In this document: positions 45,007 to 54,637 of the stretch, one piece after another | Layout of the letters: each line of letters starts with the position of its first letter | Numbering within the stretch: position 1 is the stretch's first letter | Assembly (NCBI RefSeq): GCF_014652815.1 | Contig: NZ_BMZN01000001.1 | Coordinates: forward strand, 314,866-378,865 | Reading direction: 5' to 3' | DNA: 64,000 nt | DNA from: Alcaligenes pakistanensis | Lineage (GTDB): Bacteria > Pseudomonadota > Gammaproteobacteria > Burkholderiales > Burkholderiaceae_B | Position numbers and translations under genes: made by a program | Notes under the pieces: model-generated | Database searches by the model: none | Told to the model about the DNA's origin: nothing | What the model saw: only the letters and a program-made list of their open reading frames with translations

Positions 45007-45462
45007 TTAAGGGTGTTGCCGATATGGCGTGGTGTAAGGCACAGCCTGATCGTTATTCGGGAAAGAAAACCCCTCGGAATCTTGCGAGCCCGAAGTCAGC
45101 CATTCGCTGTGCTGATACGCAAAGTCTGCCAAGCCCAGCGTGCCCCATACGCCCACTACAAAAAGTGCCAGACTCAAGGCTAGAAAGAACGCTGAACAGA
45201 AACCGGGTATCCAAGCCCAACGTCGCCCGACTTTAGAACTGTGCCACGCCAAAGTCCAATGGCTCCAGCACAGGGCCAGAAAGGCCGAGACCAGTCCCAT
45301 CAGAAAAACAAACAAGGGCAGGCGCAGGAAGGCAGGAACAAATACTGATCCAATGGCTCCGGTGCCCATCAACATGACGAACAAGAGAGCGGCTCCGTGT
45401 AAGCCGATCAGAACGCGAAAAGAGAGAATGTAAAAAGCAAGGCTGCCTGGCGGGGTCACCAT
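45007..45462 (-). CDS. Unrecognised small integral membrane protein
   Basis: A 151-residue protein with three to four predicted helices (SLAFYILSFRVLIGLHGAALLFVML, LPLFVFLMGLVSAFLALCW, WIPGFCSAFFLALSLALFVVGVW) and a polar, Ser/Asn/Gln-rich C-terminal tail. I do not recognise a family. AGGA lies 8 nt before the ATG at 45462. It stands alone between pyrB and a lipoprotein gene, all on the minus strand, and its stop is 184 bp from the pyrB start. Confidence 0.6.
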   Translation of the reverse strand: MVTPPGSLAFYILSFRVLIGLHGAALLFVMLMGTGAIGSVFVPAFLRLPLFVFLMGLVSAFLALCWSHWTLAWHSSKVGRRWAWIPGFCSAFFLALSLALFVVGVWGTLGLADFAYQHSEWLTSGSQDSEGFSFPNNDQAVPYTTPYRQHP

Positions 45463-45487
45463 ACCGACTTTCCTGTTATTAACAAGA

Positions 45488-45509
45488 GCGGTGGGCTTGC
45501 GCCCTCCGC
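45488..45509. terminator. Possible terminator downstream of the lipoprotein gene
   Basis: GCGGTGGGC and GCCCTCCGC form a 9-bp stem with one T:T mismatch and a TTGC loop, about 65 bp beyond the lipoprotein stop. The T-rich side lies on the plus strand, which weakens it as a terminator for minus-strand genes. Confidence 0.35.
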
Positions 45510-45574
45510 ATTTTTCAACAAGCCGGGCAAGGGTGAACCCAGGGCCAGGACAGCATCAAACAAGCCAGCAGGGC

Positions 45575-46162
45575 TTACTTCTTGCCGTTGGTCTGCGTGG
45601 CTTCTGGACCGGCAATCGCACGGGCGGCCGCCAAGGCATTGGCTTCCGTACCCACCATGAAAATCAAACGACCATCTTTAACGGGCGAACCGTAAGCGGG
45701 GGCCGCCAACATGGTGTCACCCACAACCAAAGCCAGACGCTTTTTAGGGAACTGCGTGGTGACTTGCAGCAGGCGTTGAGCCGCTTCAGGAGTCAGATCC
45801 AAAGCCAGCAAACCTTCTTTGCTGTCGTTGGTGCCAGCTTGCACGCCAACCAGATCTTCACGTACCACGACGGCACGCGGATTAACAAACAAAGCCCCAT
45901 TAGGCTGCACGTCTACGCGAGCCCAACCGGCTTGTTCCTGGGTGTCGGCCAGAAAGATCTGTACCGGAGCGGCTTGCTGCTCGGCGCCTGGCTGGGCAAC
46001 GGCTTGTTGCGTACCCGTTGCAGGCGTGGAGGGAGTGGTTTGTGTGGCAGCGCTGGACGTGCCCGTTTTATCGCTCGGTTTTTCCTGAACGGTTTGACAA
46101 GCGGCCAATGCAACCAGGCCAACAGGAGCCAGAATTCGAGCGAGTGTGCGTAAAGTCATCAT
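45575..46162 (-). CDS. Unrecognised lipoprotein
   Basis: A 195-residue protein with a lipoprotein signal (MMTLRTLARILAPVGLVALAAC; lipobox LAAC, C22). A linker of about 50 residues rich in Thr, Ala and Gln follows (SSAATQTTPSTPATGTQQA). The C-terminal domain (PVQIFLADTQEQAGWARVDVQPNGALFVNP to RLALVVGDTMLAAPAYGSPVKDGRLIF) has no family I can name, though its SecD-like repeated pattern (VQIFLAD, GDTMLAAPAYGSP) recalls the SecDF N-terminal domain. The longer frame upstream is discarded because it lacks a signal. It follows pbpC on the same strand, suggesting an envelope role. Confidence 0.65.
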   Translation of the reverse strand: MMTLRTLARILAPVGLVALAACQTVQEKPSDKTGTSSAATQTTPSTPATGTQQAVAQPGAEQQAAPVQIFLADTQEQAGWARVDVQPNGALFVNPRAVVVREDLVGVQAGTNDSKEGLLALDLTPEAAQRLLQVTTQFPKKRLALVVGDTMLAAPAYGSPVKDGRLIFMVGTEANALAAARAIAGPEATQTNGKK

Positions 46163-46235
46163 AGTGAAATCCCCCCTCTCTTTACGAAGAATCAATAAGG
46201 ATAGCAGTGTATCAGTCATGTAAAAGTGCAAGCGG

Positions 46236-48398
46236 TTAATCTTTGTTAAAGCTTGCCATTTGCGCACCTCTAATTTGCACGCTGACCTGATCCATTAAGC
46301 GACCTTGTTCTGTTTTCAATTCAATGCGCAGCGTGCCGGGTACCAATGGAATACGCAGCTGCGCCCCCTTCCCTGCTTCTACTCCCTGCACCCACCACAC
46401 CAGTGGTTCGCCAATCTGCCCCTGCGCTAACAAACGCAGCTGCTGATTTTGCGGTGGGATATCCGGGTCCAAGGCCAAAATAGTGCCGTTCACGGGCTCA
46501 TGGATACGTGCTGGTCCGGCGTAGGCCAGATTCCCATCGCTGAGCTCCACGCGTTCGGTTTGTGTGCCGTCCAGAAAGAACTCTTCACGGCTGGGTTCCA
46601 AAGCGGGAACAAATTCAATTTGACGAACCTGAACCTGAGCGGGCATGGCACTCTGACGGCCCGGACGACGCTGATTCAGCACCTTAATGACTTCATGCCA
46701 AATCGGAGCTGCACCACTCACGCCCGAGACGTCCTGCATGCTTTGGCCCGCACTATTTCCAACCCATACGCCGACTGTGTAATGCTCGGTCCAACCCAGC
46801 GCCCAGTTGTCACGCATGTCTTTGCTGGTTCCGGTTTTAACTGCACTCCAAAAGGGGGTGCTCAAGGCGCTGTCCAAACCAAAGGTCAATACACGAGCCT
46901 GACGGTCCGACAACATATCGCCCACAATCCAGCTGGCCCCTGCGTCCATCACTGGATGAAACGCAGCCACCTGCTGATCCATCCGTGTTTGCACTGTTTG
47001 CGTCTTTCCCAGATTGGCCAAGGCTCGGTAAGCATTGGTCAACTCCAGTAAGGTGACATCGGCACTGCCCAGTGCCAGACTGAAACCATAAAAGTCGCCG
47101 TCCTGGCGCAGATTCAAGCCCAGCTCGCGCAGCCTGTCCACCAAGGTGGTCGGCCCCAGCAGGGTTAAAACACGCACGGCAGGAATGTTCAACGACGAGG
47201 CCAAGGCATTACGCGCACTGACCCAACCCACAAACTGTTTATCGTAGTTTTGCGGGATATACAGACCATTGCCCGTCGCCAGATTGAGCGGTGAGTCCTG
47301 CAACAAGGAGGCCGCCGTCAGCAAGCGTTTTTCAATGGCTAATTCATACAGAAAAGGCTTGAGCGTTGAACCGGCCTGGCGCAAGGAGCGGGCATGGTCT
47401 ACCTCCGCCGCCTCGGACAAGTCTCCGCTGGAACCCACATAGGCCAGCACCTGACCACCGTGATTATCCAGCACTACCACTGCCGCATCCTGAACCCGCG
47501 CGCTGCGCAGGTTCAGCAAATGCCGCCGCATACTGGCCTGTACCTGAGTTTGCAGACGAGCGTCCAAGGTGCTGCGCACCCGCTCTCCGGCTTTAATCTG
47601 AGGGTTTTGTTCCAGCAACCAGCGGGCAAAGTGCGGCGCTAATTGCGCCTGCCCCAAAGGAGGCTGGCCGGCCCGGCGCAAAGCCACCGGCACCAAGTTG
47701 CTTAATTCTCGACATTGTTGAGCACGCCCCATTTCCTGCAGGGTCAAACATGCTCGACGCTCGACGGTCAACGCCGAAGCATTAGGGCCGCGCAACAAGA
47801 CCGCGGCAATCGCAGACTCACGCGCATCCAGCGCGGCAGCCTGCTTTTGGAACAGGGTGCGCGCCATCGCGTCCACCCCAACCAGCTCACCCCGGAAAGC
47901 CACCTGATTCAGATACGCTTCCAGAATTTCTGGTTTAGTCCAGCTATCTTCCAGTGATTGGGCGGCAACCACTTGGTCCAGCTTTTGCCAGGCCGAGCGT
48001 CCCCCACGCCCACCGACCAGGTCTTGATCCATCAGACCGGCCAACTGCATGGTAATGGTGGAAGCCCCCCGGCTACGCCCAGCGAACAAACCGTCCCAGG
48101 CGGCAGAGCCGACTGACAGCCAGTCCACTCCACCGTGGGATTCAAAACGGCGGTCTTCAGACATCAAGACCGCCATTTGCAAGGCCGGGGAAATTTGCTC
48201 CAGTGCGACCCAATCGCCACGCCGTTGAGCGAAGTCCAGGCGCACACGCTGGACAAGCTGGCCCTGGCGATCCAGGACCTGAACATCGGAAGATCGGTGC
48301 GCCTGACGAACTTCCTTATAGCTGGGCATGGTCTGCCCAGGACTGGCCCATAGGGCCAGTCCCATCACCAAGGGTCCTGCTTTAATGAGCGGGTGCAT
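46236..48398 (-). CDS. pbpC: Penicillin-binding protein 1C
   Basis: A 720-residue bifunctional peptidoglycan synthase. The N-terminal signal-anchor (AGPLVMGLALWASPGQ) is followed by the transglycosylase domain with EDRRFESHGGVDW (E81 catalytic) and RGASTITMQLAGLM, a transpeptidase domain with the SxxK motif STLK, SLN in ASSLNIPAVR and KTG in VKTGTSKDMRDNWA, then a BiPBP_C domain. The ATG at 48398 overlaps the end of the alpha-2-macroglobulin gene by 17 nt and has GGAAG upstream; longer frames lie inside that gene. PBP1C-A2M pairing is widespread in proteobacteria. Confidence 0.94.
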   Translation of the reverse strand: MHPLIKAGPLVMGLALWASPGQTMPSYKEVRQAHRSSDVQVLDRQGQLVQRVRLDFAQRRGDWVALEQISPALQMAVLMSEDRRFESHGGVDWLSVGSAAWDGLFAGRSRGASTITMQLAGLMDQDLVGGRGGRSAWQKLDQVVAAQSLEDSWTKPEILEAYLNQVAFRGELVGVDAMARTLFQKQAAALDARESAIAAVLLRGPNASALTVERRACLTLQEMGRAQQCRELSNLVPVALRRAGQPPLGQAQLAPHFARWLLEQNPQIKAGERVRSTLDARLQTQVQASMRRHLLNLRSARVQDAAVVVLDNHGGQVLAYVGSSGDLSEAAEVDHARSLRQAGSTLKPFLYELAIEKRLLTAASLLQDSPLNLATGNGLYIPQNYDKQFVGWVSARNALASSLNIPAVRVLTLLGPTTLVDRLRELGLNLRQDGDFYGFSLALGSADVTLLELTNAYRALANLGKTQTVQTRMDQQVAAFHPVMDAGASWIVGDMLSDRQARVLTFGLDSALSTPFWSAVKTGTSKDMRDNWALGWTEHYTVGVWVGNSAGQSMQDVSGVSGAAPIWHEVIKVLNQRRPGRQSAMPAQVQVRQIEFVPALEPSREEFFLDGTQTERVELSDGNLAYAGPARIHEPVNGTILALDPDIPPQNQQLRLLAQGQIGEPLVWWVQGVEAGKGAQLRIPLVPGTLRIELKTEQGRLMDQVSVQIRGAQMASFNKD

Positions 48399-51300
48399 CC
48401 ACAACTTCCAAAACTTGCTCGTTAGGCCAGACGGCAAATACATCCGGCTCGTACAGTGCTTCTGCACGACTGGCTGGCAACACAAACTGACCCACTGTAT
48501 TCAAACGCACCGTATAGCTAACTTCGGTCGTGCCTTCTTCAAAGCGCTCGTAGTAGGCACGGTAACCATCAAAACGACGCTCAACAAAGCTAGGCCATTG
48601 ACCTGACTTTTCTTCGCCGGCGGTAGCCATGGCCGAGTCACGACCCAGGCCACTACCCAAGATGGTCGCACCAGCAGGAACCGGGTCAGACACGACAACC
48701 CAGCTGGCCTGACCTTGAGCCTTGACCTTGATCTTCACGCGCATGATGTCGCCACGACTCCACACGCCTGGCTTGGCCTGCTCTACCGCTTCAATCTGAC
48801 GCTCCATGCTCAAGCCAGCAGAAATCGGCTTGGTCACAGGCACTGCCGCCAAGGAACGCACTTCGATCCAGGCCTTGCCCTCGCCCATTTGCTCAACGCT
48901 CAGGTTATCGGCCTGATCGCCGCGCCAAGGCACGTCAATCTTGGTAGAACGTACACCCTGACCATCAGGCGTCAGCATGTCCCAGTCCACCACTTGAGCA
49001 GTTTCCGAACCCAGAATCACCATGGACTGGCCGCTAGGGTTTTGTTCGTGATGACGGCTGAACAGTTCAATCGCCAAGCTACCCAATAGGTTCTCCGTGG
49101 TCATGCGCCAGGCACCACGCTGCTGCTCTGCCAACAGACCTTGCGCCAGACGAGGCATATCCTCTTCCCAGTCAGGCATCTCATTGGCCAGGAACATCAA
49201 GCGAGCTTGGTTGGTCACACGGCTGGTCATGGCCCAAGGGCTGCCATTGAGTGAGTCCTCACCAAAGACCAGACGGGTACCACGGCTGACCAAACGCGCC
49301 TGGATCAGACCCATGGCTTCTTTACGTGTCTGCTCGGCTTTCTTGATGCCAGGCAAACGCTGGGTCAGATCCACCCAGGCCAGCAGAATTTCCGTCGGCC
49401 AGCTTTGCAGATTCAGTTCCACCGAGTCCAGCATATTGACGCGAGCCCGGTCGTACTTGGCCAACACGGCGGTCGCACGAATCACCTCCAGATCCCGCTC
49501 CTGACGAGACACCGTCTGCATATTGGGCATGCGACCATTCACCACGTTTTCCAGACCTTGCAACATCTCATTGCGGAAGCCGTCCGGGATGGGGAAGTTC
49601 AAGCCAATAGATTCGGCAAGGTAGCTGATATCCAGGATATAGCTGGTCAACACACGGCTGCCCCAACCATAGTTGCTGGGGAAGTAACGCAACAAACCGT
49701 TCTGGTCCATATAAGACGGCATACGCTGCATCAAACCCGCCCAGGCCTGCTCGGAACGCAGGCCCATGAAACGAGAGGCTTGCTGCTCAAAGCAAGTGTA
49801 GGGGTAGCGTTCAAACCAGGCACGCACCCCTTCCATACCACCACCCAAGGAGGAACGGAACAGCATCTGCAGACCGCCTTGAACCACGCCTTTTTCATTC
49901 TTCAAGGCACCAGCCGGTGCCTGCACCGACATATTCAGCGGCTGATCGATCCCCACTGACACCAGTGTGCCCTGCTGAACGGTAATGGGGGTCGCAGTAA
50001 AGACTTCCTGCTTGATCGCCAGGCTATCTTTCGCTGCTTTACCCGAGGCACCGGACTGCTGGACTTCCTGCGCATTAACCGTCCATTCCATCTGGTGCGA
50101 ATCGGCCGAACCGCTGGACAAAGGTACCGTCATGGGCCAAGACACCACCTTGGCCGAACCCGATGCCAGTTCAAGGGTTTGCTCAGGCAAAGCAGCCGAC
50201 GGCAAACCGGTGCCGCGGTACTGCGCCGTCACCTTCACAGTCATGGCACGTGGGCTGCTATTACGCAACGTCACCTGGGCCTGGTAATCATCGCCTTCAC
50301 GAGCAATCGCAGGCAAACCGGAAATGATTTGCAGGTCTTGCGTGGTGACGATCTGGGCCGAACCACTACCAAAACGATCACCCGCCAAATCAGCCACGGC
50401 CATGATGCGATATTGGGTCAGGGAGTCGTTCAGCGGCACGGTCACGGTAGCGCGACCTTGTGCATCCAGTTCCACATTGCCCTTCCACAGCAACAAGGTA
50501 TCCAGCAGTTCGCGGGTGGGGCTCTTGCCACCGCCACCACCAGCCGCTACAGCCTTGCGACCATAGTGACGACGACCCACGATTTCAGACTGCGCCGTGG
50601 CGGTCTGCACGTTGTAGCCGCGCAAAGCACGCATGGCGTTGAGCAAGTTCCAGCTATTGTTCGGGCTCAGTTCCAGCAAGGCCTGATCCACCGCGGCCAA
50701 GGCCACGGAGGCACCAGAAGCCGGTGTGCCATCAGACTTGAGAACCTGAATTTCTACTTTGGCCTGCTCACGAATCGCGTACTGGCTGCGGTCCGTTGTC
50801 ACCTTCACATCCAGCGCGTCTTGCTGGCTGCTGACTTCAATGCTGGCCAGACCAAAACGGTAGCTAGGCTTGGACAAGTCCACGGTTGTTGTCGGTGCTA
50901 CAAACTCACCGCCGCCTTCCGAATAAGCCTTGTACCAATTCAAAGGCTGACTCCAGCCCCAGCTAAAGAAGGAGTACCAAGGCACTTCGCGCAAGCGGCC
51001 ACGCAGAACCAGCACGGACACGTAGACATTCGGGCCCCACTCAGGCTTGATCTCCACGCTAACGTTCGGGCTGTCGCCTTCCAACTGAACCACTTGAGCC
51101 TGCAAGACACCTTCACGTTCCACGGCGACCAGGGCTGTGGCTTCGCGGAACGGCATACGCACCTGGAACTCAGCTTTTTCACCGGGAGCCCAGGTCTTTT
51201 TGGCCGGGATCACGTCGATACGGTCATCATTCTGACCACCGAACCACAGATAGCCCGAGCCACTGACCCAGACGCTGCTGGCAGAAACCGACTCACGTCC

Positions 51301-54291
51301 TTCGCCATCACGTGCAATCGCACGCAACTCGACCTGGCCGCCCTTCTCCAGTTGCACATCACACTGCACCAGACCTTGATCATCGCTGCGACCTTCGCAG
51401 ATCGTGCCCAGGTCTTCGCGCTGCTCTTGGTTGTCGTAGCTGTAAAAGCCACCCACCATGCGCTTGCGGATCGAGAAGCGTTGCACATTGGCCGCTTCAA
51501 TACGCACTGGCACGTTTTTCAGTGGTTTGCCGTCCGGGCTCAAGGCAATCGCCGAGAGCTTAGTGGACGAGCCTGCTGCCAACCAGCTACCGGCACGCAA
51601 GCCTGCCACTACATCCGCAGGCCACACGGCCACGGTTTGCGTCAGGGTTTGAATTTCGCCATTCGGATCAGCAAACGTGGCTTCCACCAAGAACTCGGAC
51701 GGCTGGTCCACCACAGGCAAACTGTCCAACTTGGCACGCAAACCACCTTGGGCATCCAGCTGGAAACGCTGTTTGTTCAAGAAAACACGCGATTCCGAGG
51801 CATCGGACTGCTCGACTTTCTCGGGAGGAGCAAAGCTGTAGTCATCATAGGCACTGAACGAAGGCGACTGCTTACGCACCACCGCCGACAACTGCACGGG
51901 CAGAAAGTCAGCAGGACCACCCGACAGATAATGCAATTGCAAATCCGCCTGCATTTCTTTGGGTTTCACCAGATAAGGACGATCCTGGCCATCACCCAAC
52001 TTGATGCTGCCGCCCAAAACGGGCAACTTGAACTCTTCAACACGGAATTCACCAAAGTTGAAGTATTGATTATCACCTTCGGTCCGCAGGCGGTACACGC
52101 CCAGTTCAGCGTCCTTGGGGATCTTCCAATCGCTCAGGGCAAACACACTGCCACCGGCTGTCTTCTGCCATTTCAGGGGCAGTTCGATCCGTTTGCCGCT
52201 CCCATCGTGCTCGATGATCATGGTGTCGGGATAACGGTCGGGGGCTTTAAAACCGTCGCGCACACGTTCACGCACGTAGTGCTTCATATGCGCCACTTCA
52301 CCCGCACGGAACAAACTGCGATCCATCACGGTGTGGGCCACGGGTTCATCACTGCCACCCCAGCTGTAAGGTACGTTAAAGCGCCATGGCTCAATACCCG
52401 AATTCCACTCGCTCAAAGCAAAGCTGAATTCATCTTTACCGCGAGCCATCGGATTATCTTTGTCAATCCGGGCGGTCACAAACAGACCAGACAGGCCTGT
52501 GTCATTGCAGTAATCGGAACTCCCAACGGCCTGAGGATGATGGAACATCCCATCCTTATCCGTTTCGCCAACCACCAGCTCATCGCCACGGCAGTTCATG
52601 ACACGAATCTTGGCACCCGGCACCACTTGGGCATCATCCAAGGTAGTGACCCAAACCAGCAAGTCGTCGCCGCCTTTTTTAATATGCACGCCCAGGTTGG
52701 TCACCAGGACAGAGCTGCGCACGTACATAGTGCCAGCCGATTCCAGCAAGGACGCACCCAGACGCGGAGACGCAACTTCCAACACATGGAAGCCAGGGTC
52801 TTTCAGAGGAACACCGATCAGTTCAAAAGGACGTTCGTCTTTCTGATCCATACCCGGCAGATCCAGCTTTTTAACCTCTTTGCCTATCAATAGAGGTTGA
52901 CCACGCAAGTCCAGCTGGCCGTGCTGGTCAACCGGAGCGGTGATGTGAAAATCCTTATCCATGATGTTGCGCAGATGCTCGGCACTCACCATCCAGGAAT
53001 AGTTCAGCTGACGCAAACGGGCATACCAAGCCAGGACCTCTTTGTCGTCCGTCACAGCCATTGCGCCTACCTGACCGGCCGACACCAGCATTTGCTCGGT
53101 CTGTAGATTAGGCTCAACATTACGCAAGCTCAAACCAATGGCGGGCGGATCGGAGTCATCCGAGCCGTCGCGGTCAGCATGACCAAATCGCTCCACGATC
53201 CCGAAAGGCTCAACCGCAAACTTCACCAGCGGCGGATACGTCGTGGTGCTCATACCATTAGCCAAAACCTGCGGGTTCTTCAGGCTGCGACCGGCATCAT
53301 CGGTCAGATTGTCTGGAATCTTGACTGTCAGCTTGGCATTTTCAGGGAACGGCCCCTCGAAACGCACGCTTTGGCTGGGGCCGCGATCTTGCCAGGCCTC
53401 ATCACTATCAGACATGGGTTCCCAGACTTGCTTACCGGCTTGCAAACGGATCTGTCGCAAGTGTTCGTAAGCCACCGGAGCGGAGAACTGAACACCGAAA
53501 CTGCCAACAGGTGTGCAAGGCGCTTCAGCACGTTCACGCATGCAAGAGAGCGAAGCCGTAAACTCGGGGCGCACATTAAAGTCGTAGGTATAGCGATCAG
53601 TATTAGGAACGCCTTTACGATTCTCGATCTTGGTCATGATGCCCGGCTCCAACACCACTGACACGCTGGCATCGGCAGGCAAGGGACGCGCACACTGGAC
53701 GGCCTGGTAACGGTCGTCTATCTCGTCTACATAGAACTCGGAACGGACCATGGCGTCGCGCTCGGCGCCTTCAATAGCTTTCAGCCCAATACGCTCGCCA
53801 ATACCCTCTACCCGGCAATAGCCGTTCTTGATTAAAGAGGCAGTATTAACAGGCGCATTGAAGCTAAATAGAAAGACCTGGTCTTCATCAATAATGTTGT
53901 AGTACGGCCGGCTGGTTTCCAGAATGGCGCCACCGGAATTAAAACGATATTGGGCCGGTCCGCTAATCGCCTCATTATTAATGCTGCGAAAGCTCTTGGA
54001 CACAACAGCAGTACAACTCAAGCCGGGTCCGGGACGCTCGTCAAATTCGTAAATCCAGCGGCGGGAATCCAGCCAACGGCCCTGGCCGACTGCCTTGGTA
54101 TCATCACACTCCACCTGCACCGGTGCAGGCAGTTGCGAATCCCCAAAGTGAACAGCGGGACTGGCAAAGGTGACTTTGACATCCCGCAAATCCGATGTAG
54201 CCCCTTGGGGCGAGAAACTGCTAATAGTAATGGCTTGGGCGCTACTGACGCCCAGCAATAACATCAAACCCAGCAAAGACTGGCGATGCAT
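48382..54291 (-). CDS. Alpha-2-macroglobulin family protein (YfhM-like), very large
   Basis: A 1969-residue periplasmic protein thought to trap proteases and protect the envelope, working with PBP1C. The signal peptide (MHRQSLLGLMLLLGVSSAQA) is cleaved at AQA; no lipobox cysteine follows, unlike E. coli YfhM (about 1650 residues). MG-type beta domains fill the N-terminal half; the bait region probably lies before GGGGGKSPTRELLDT. The thioester motif CxEQ is intact: C1500 in YTCFEQQ (49783-49794). A TED-like helical domain (LRSEQAWAGLMQRMPSYMDQ on) and a C-terminal receptor-like domain close the protein. Extra length lies mainly in the N-terminal MG region. Confidence 0.9.
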   Translation of the reverse strand: MHRQSLLGLMLLLGVSSAQAITISSFSPQGATSDLRDVKVTFASPAVHFGDSQLPAPVQVECDDTKAVGQGRWLDSRRWIYEFDERPGPGLSCTAVVSKSFRSINNEAISGPAQYRFNSGGAILETSRPYYNIIDEDQVFLFSFNAPVNTASLIKNGYCRVEGIGERIGLKAIEGAERDAMVRSEFYVDEIDDRYQAVQCARPLPADASVSVVLEPGIMTKIENRKGVPNTDRYTYDFNVRPEFTASLSCMRERAEAPCTPVGSFGVQFSAPVAYEHLRQIRLQAGKQVWEPMSDSDEAWQDRGPSQSVRFEGPFPENAKLTVKIPDNLTDDAGRSLKNPQVLANGMSTTTYPPLVKFAVEPFGIVERFGHADRDGSDDSDPPAIGLSLRNVEPNLQTEQMLVSAGQVGAMAVTDDKEVLAWYARLRQLNYSWMVSAEHLRNIMDKDFHITAPVDQHGQLDLRGQPLLIGKEVKKLDLPGMDQKDERPFELIGVPLKDPGFHVLEVASPRLGASLLESAGTMYVRSSVLVTNLGVHIKKGGDDLLVWVTTLDDAQVVPGAKIRVMNCRGDELVVGETDKDGMFHHPQAVGSSDYCNDTGLSGLFVTARIDKDNPMARGKDEFSFALSEWNSGIEPWRFNVPYSWGGSDEPVAHTVMDRSLFRAGEVAHMKHYVRERVRDGFKAPDRYPDTMIIEHDGSGKRIELPLKWQKTAGGSVFALSDWKIPKDAELGVYRLRTEGDNQYFNFGEFRVEEFKLPVLGGSIKLGDGQDRPYLVKPKEMQADLQLHYLSGGPADFLPVQLSAVVRKQSPSFSAYDDYSFAPPEKVEQSDASESRVFLNKQRFQLDAQGGLRAKLDSLPVVDQPSEFLVEATFADPNGEIQTLTQTVAVWPADVVAGLRAGSWLAAGSSTKLSAIALSPDGKPLKNVPVRIEAANVQRFSIRKRMVGGFYSYDNQEQREDLGTICEGRSDDQGLVQCDVQLEKGGQVELRAIARDGEGRESVSASSVWVSGSGYLWFGGQNDDRIDVIPAKKTWAPGEKAEFQVRMPFREATALVAVEREGVLQAQVVQLEGDSPNVSVEIKPEWGPNVYVSVLVLRGRLREVPWYSFFSWGWSQPLNWYKAYSEGGGEFVAPTTTVDLSKPSYRFGLASIEVSSQQDALDVKVTTDRSQYAIREQAKVEIQVLKSDGTPASGASVALAAVDQALLELSPNNSWNLLNAMRALRGYNVQTATAQSEIVGRRHYGRKAVAAGGGGGKSPTRELLDTLLLWKGNVELDAQGRATVTVPLNDSLTQYRIMAVADLAGDRFGSGSAQIVTTQDLQIISGLPAIAREGDDYQAQVTLRNSSPRAMTVKVTAQYRGTGLPSAALPEQTLELASGSAKVVSWPMTVPLSSGSADSHQMEWTVNAQEVQQSGASGKAAKDSLAIKQEVFTATPITVQQGTLVSVGIDQPLNMSVQAPAGALKNEKGVVQGGLQMLFRSSLGGGMEGVRAWFERYPYTCFEQQASRFMGLRSEQAWAGLMQRMPSYMDQNGLLRYFPSNYGWGSRVLTSYILDISYLAESIGLNFPIPDGFRNEMLQGLENVVNGRMPNMQTVSRQERDLEVIRATAVLAKYDRARVNMLDSVELNLQSWPTEILLAWVDLTQRLPGIKKAEQTRKEAMGLIQARLVSRGTRLVFGEDSLNGSPWAMTSRVTNQARLMFLANEMPDWEEDMPRLAQGLLAEQQRGAWRMTTENLLGSLAIELFSRHHEQNPSGQSMVILGSETAQVVDWDMLTPDGQGVRSTKIDVPWRGDQADNLSVEQMGEGKAWIEVRSLAAVPVTKPISAGLSMERQIEAVEQAKPGVWSRGDIMRVKIKVKAQGQASWVVVSDPVPAGATILGSGLGRDSAMATAGEEKSGQWPSFVERRFDGYRAYYERFEEGTTEVSYTVRLNTVGQFVLPASRAEALYEPDVFAVWPNEQVLEVVDAPAH

Positions 54292-54637
54292 CGTTCTTCC
54301 CCTATGGATGTGCTATTTTCGGCGCCAGTTTAATGGAAATCAGGCTGTCTGAGCGTGTCTAAACCGCCCCTTGGAGCCATAAAGAATGCCACTAAGTGCA
54401 ACAGAAAAAGACGCCGGGGTTTAAATGCCCATGCAGCCTCTTTGTTTTGGCTTTCATGGCATTTGAAAGCAAAGATTTCAAATGAGACTAATGCCCCGCT
54501 TTTTTCCACAAACGAATGGCATAAACTACGATAGGCAATAACATTGCCCCCGCGCCTGGGCTGGTAAATCAGCATATACACCCCATCTGTGTAAAGGCTT
54601 GCACCTGTAGCGCCGCCTTGAACCTCAGGACAAATAC
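54292..54637. other. 346-bp intergenic region between divergent genes
   Basis: No gene is supported here. A minus-strand frame at 54330-54653 lacks a believable start and overlaps the next gene's start. The stretch should hold promoters for both the macroglobulin gene (left) and the gene at 54638 (right). A T-rich patch at 54510-54516 and AT-rich segments near 54310-54340 are all that stand out. Confidence 0.4.

Noticed and set aside
50095..52893. Plus-strand open frame of about 932 codons opposite the alpha-2-macroglobulin gene
   Set aside because: Antisense shadow of a real gene with thioester motif and signal peptide; the product is His- and Gln-rich with no recognisable fold.
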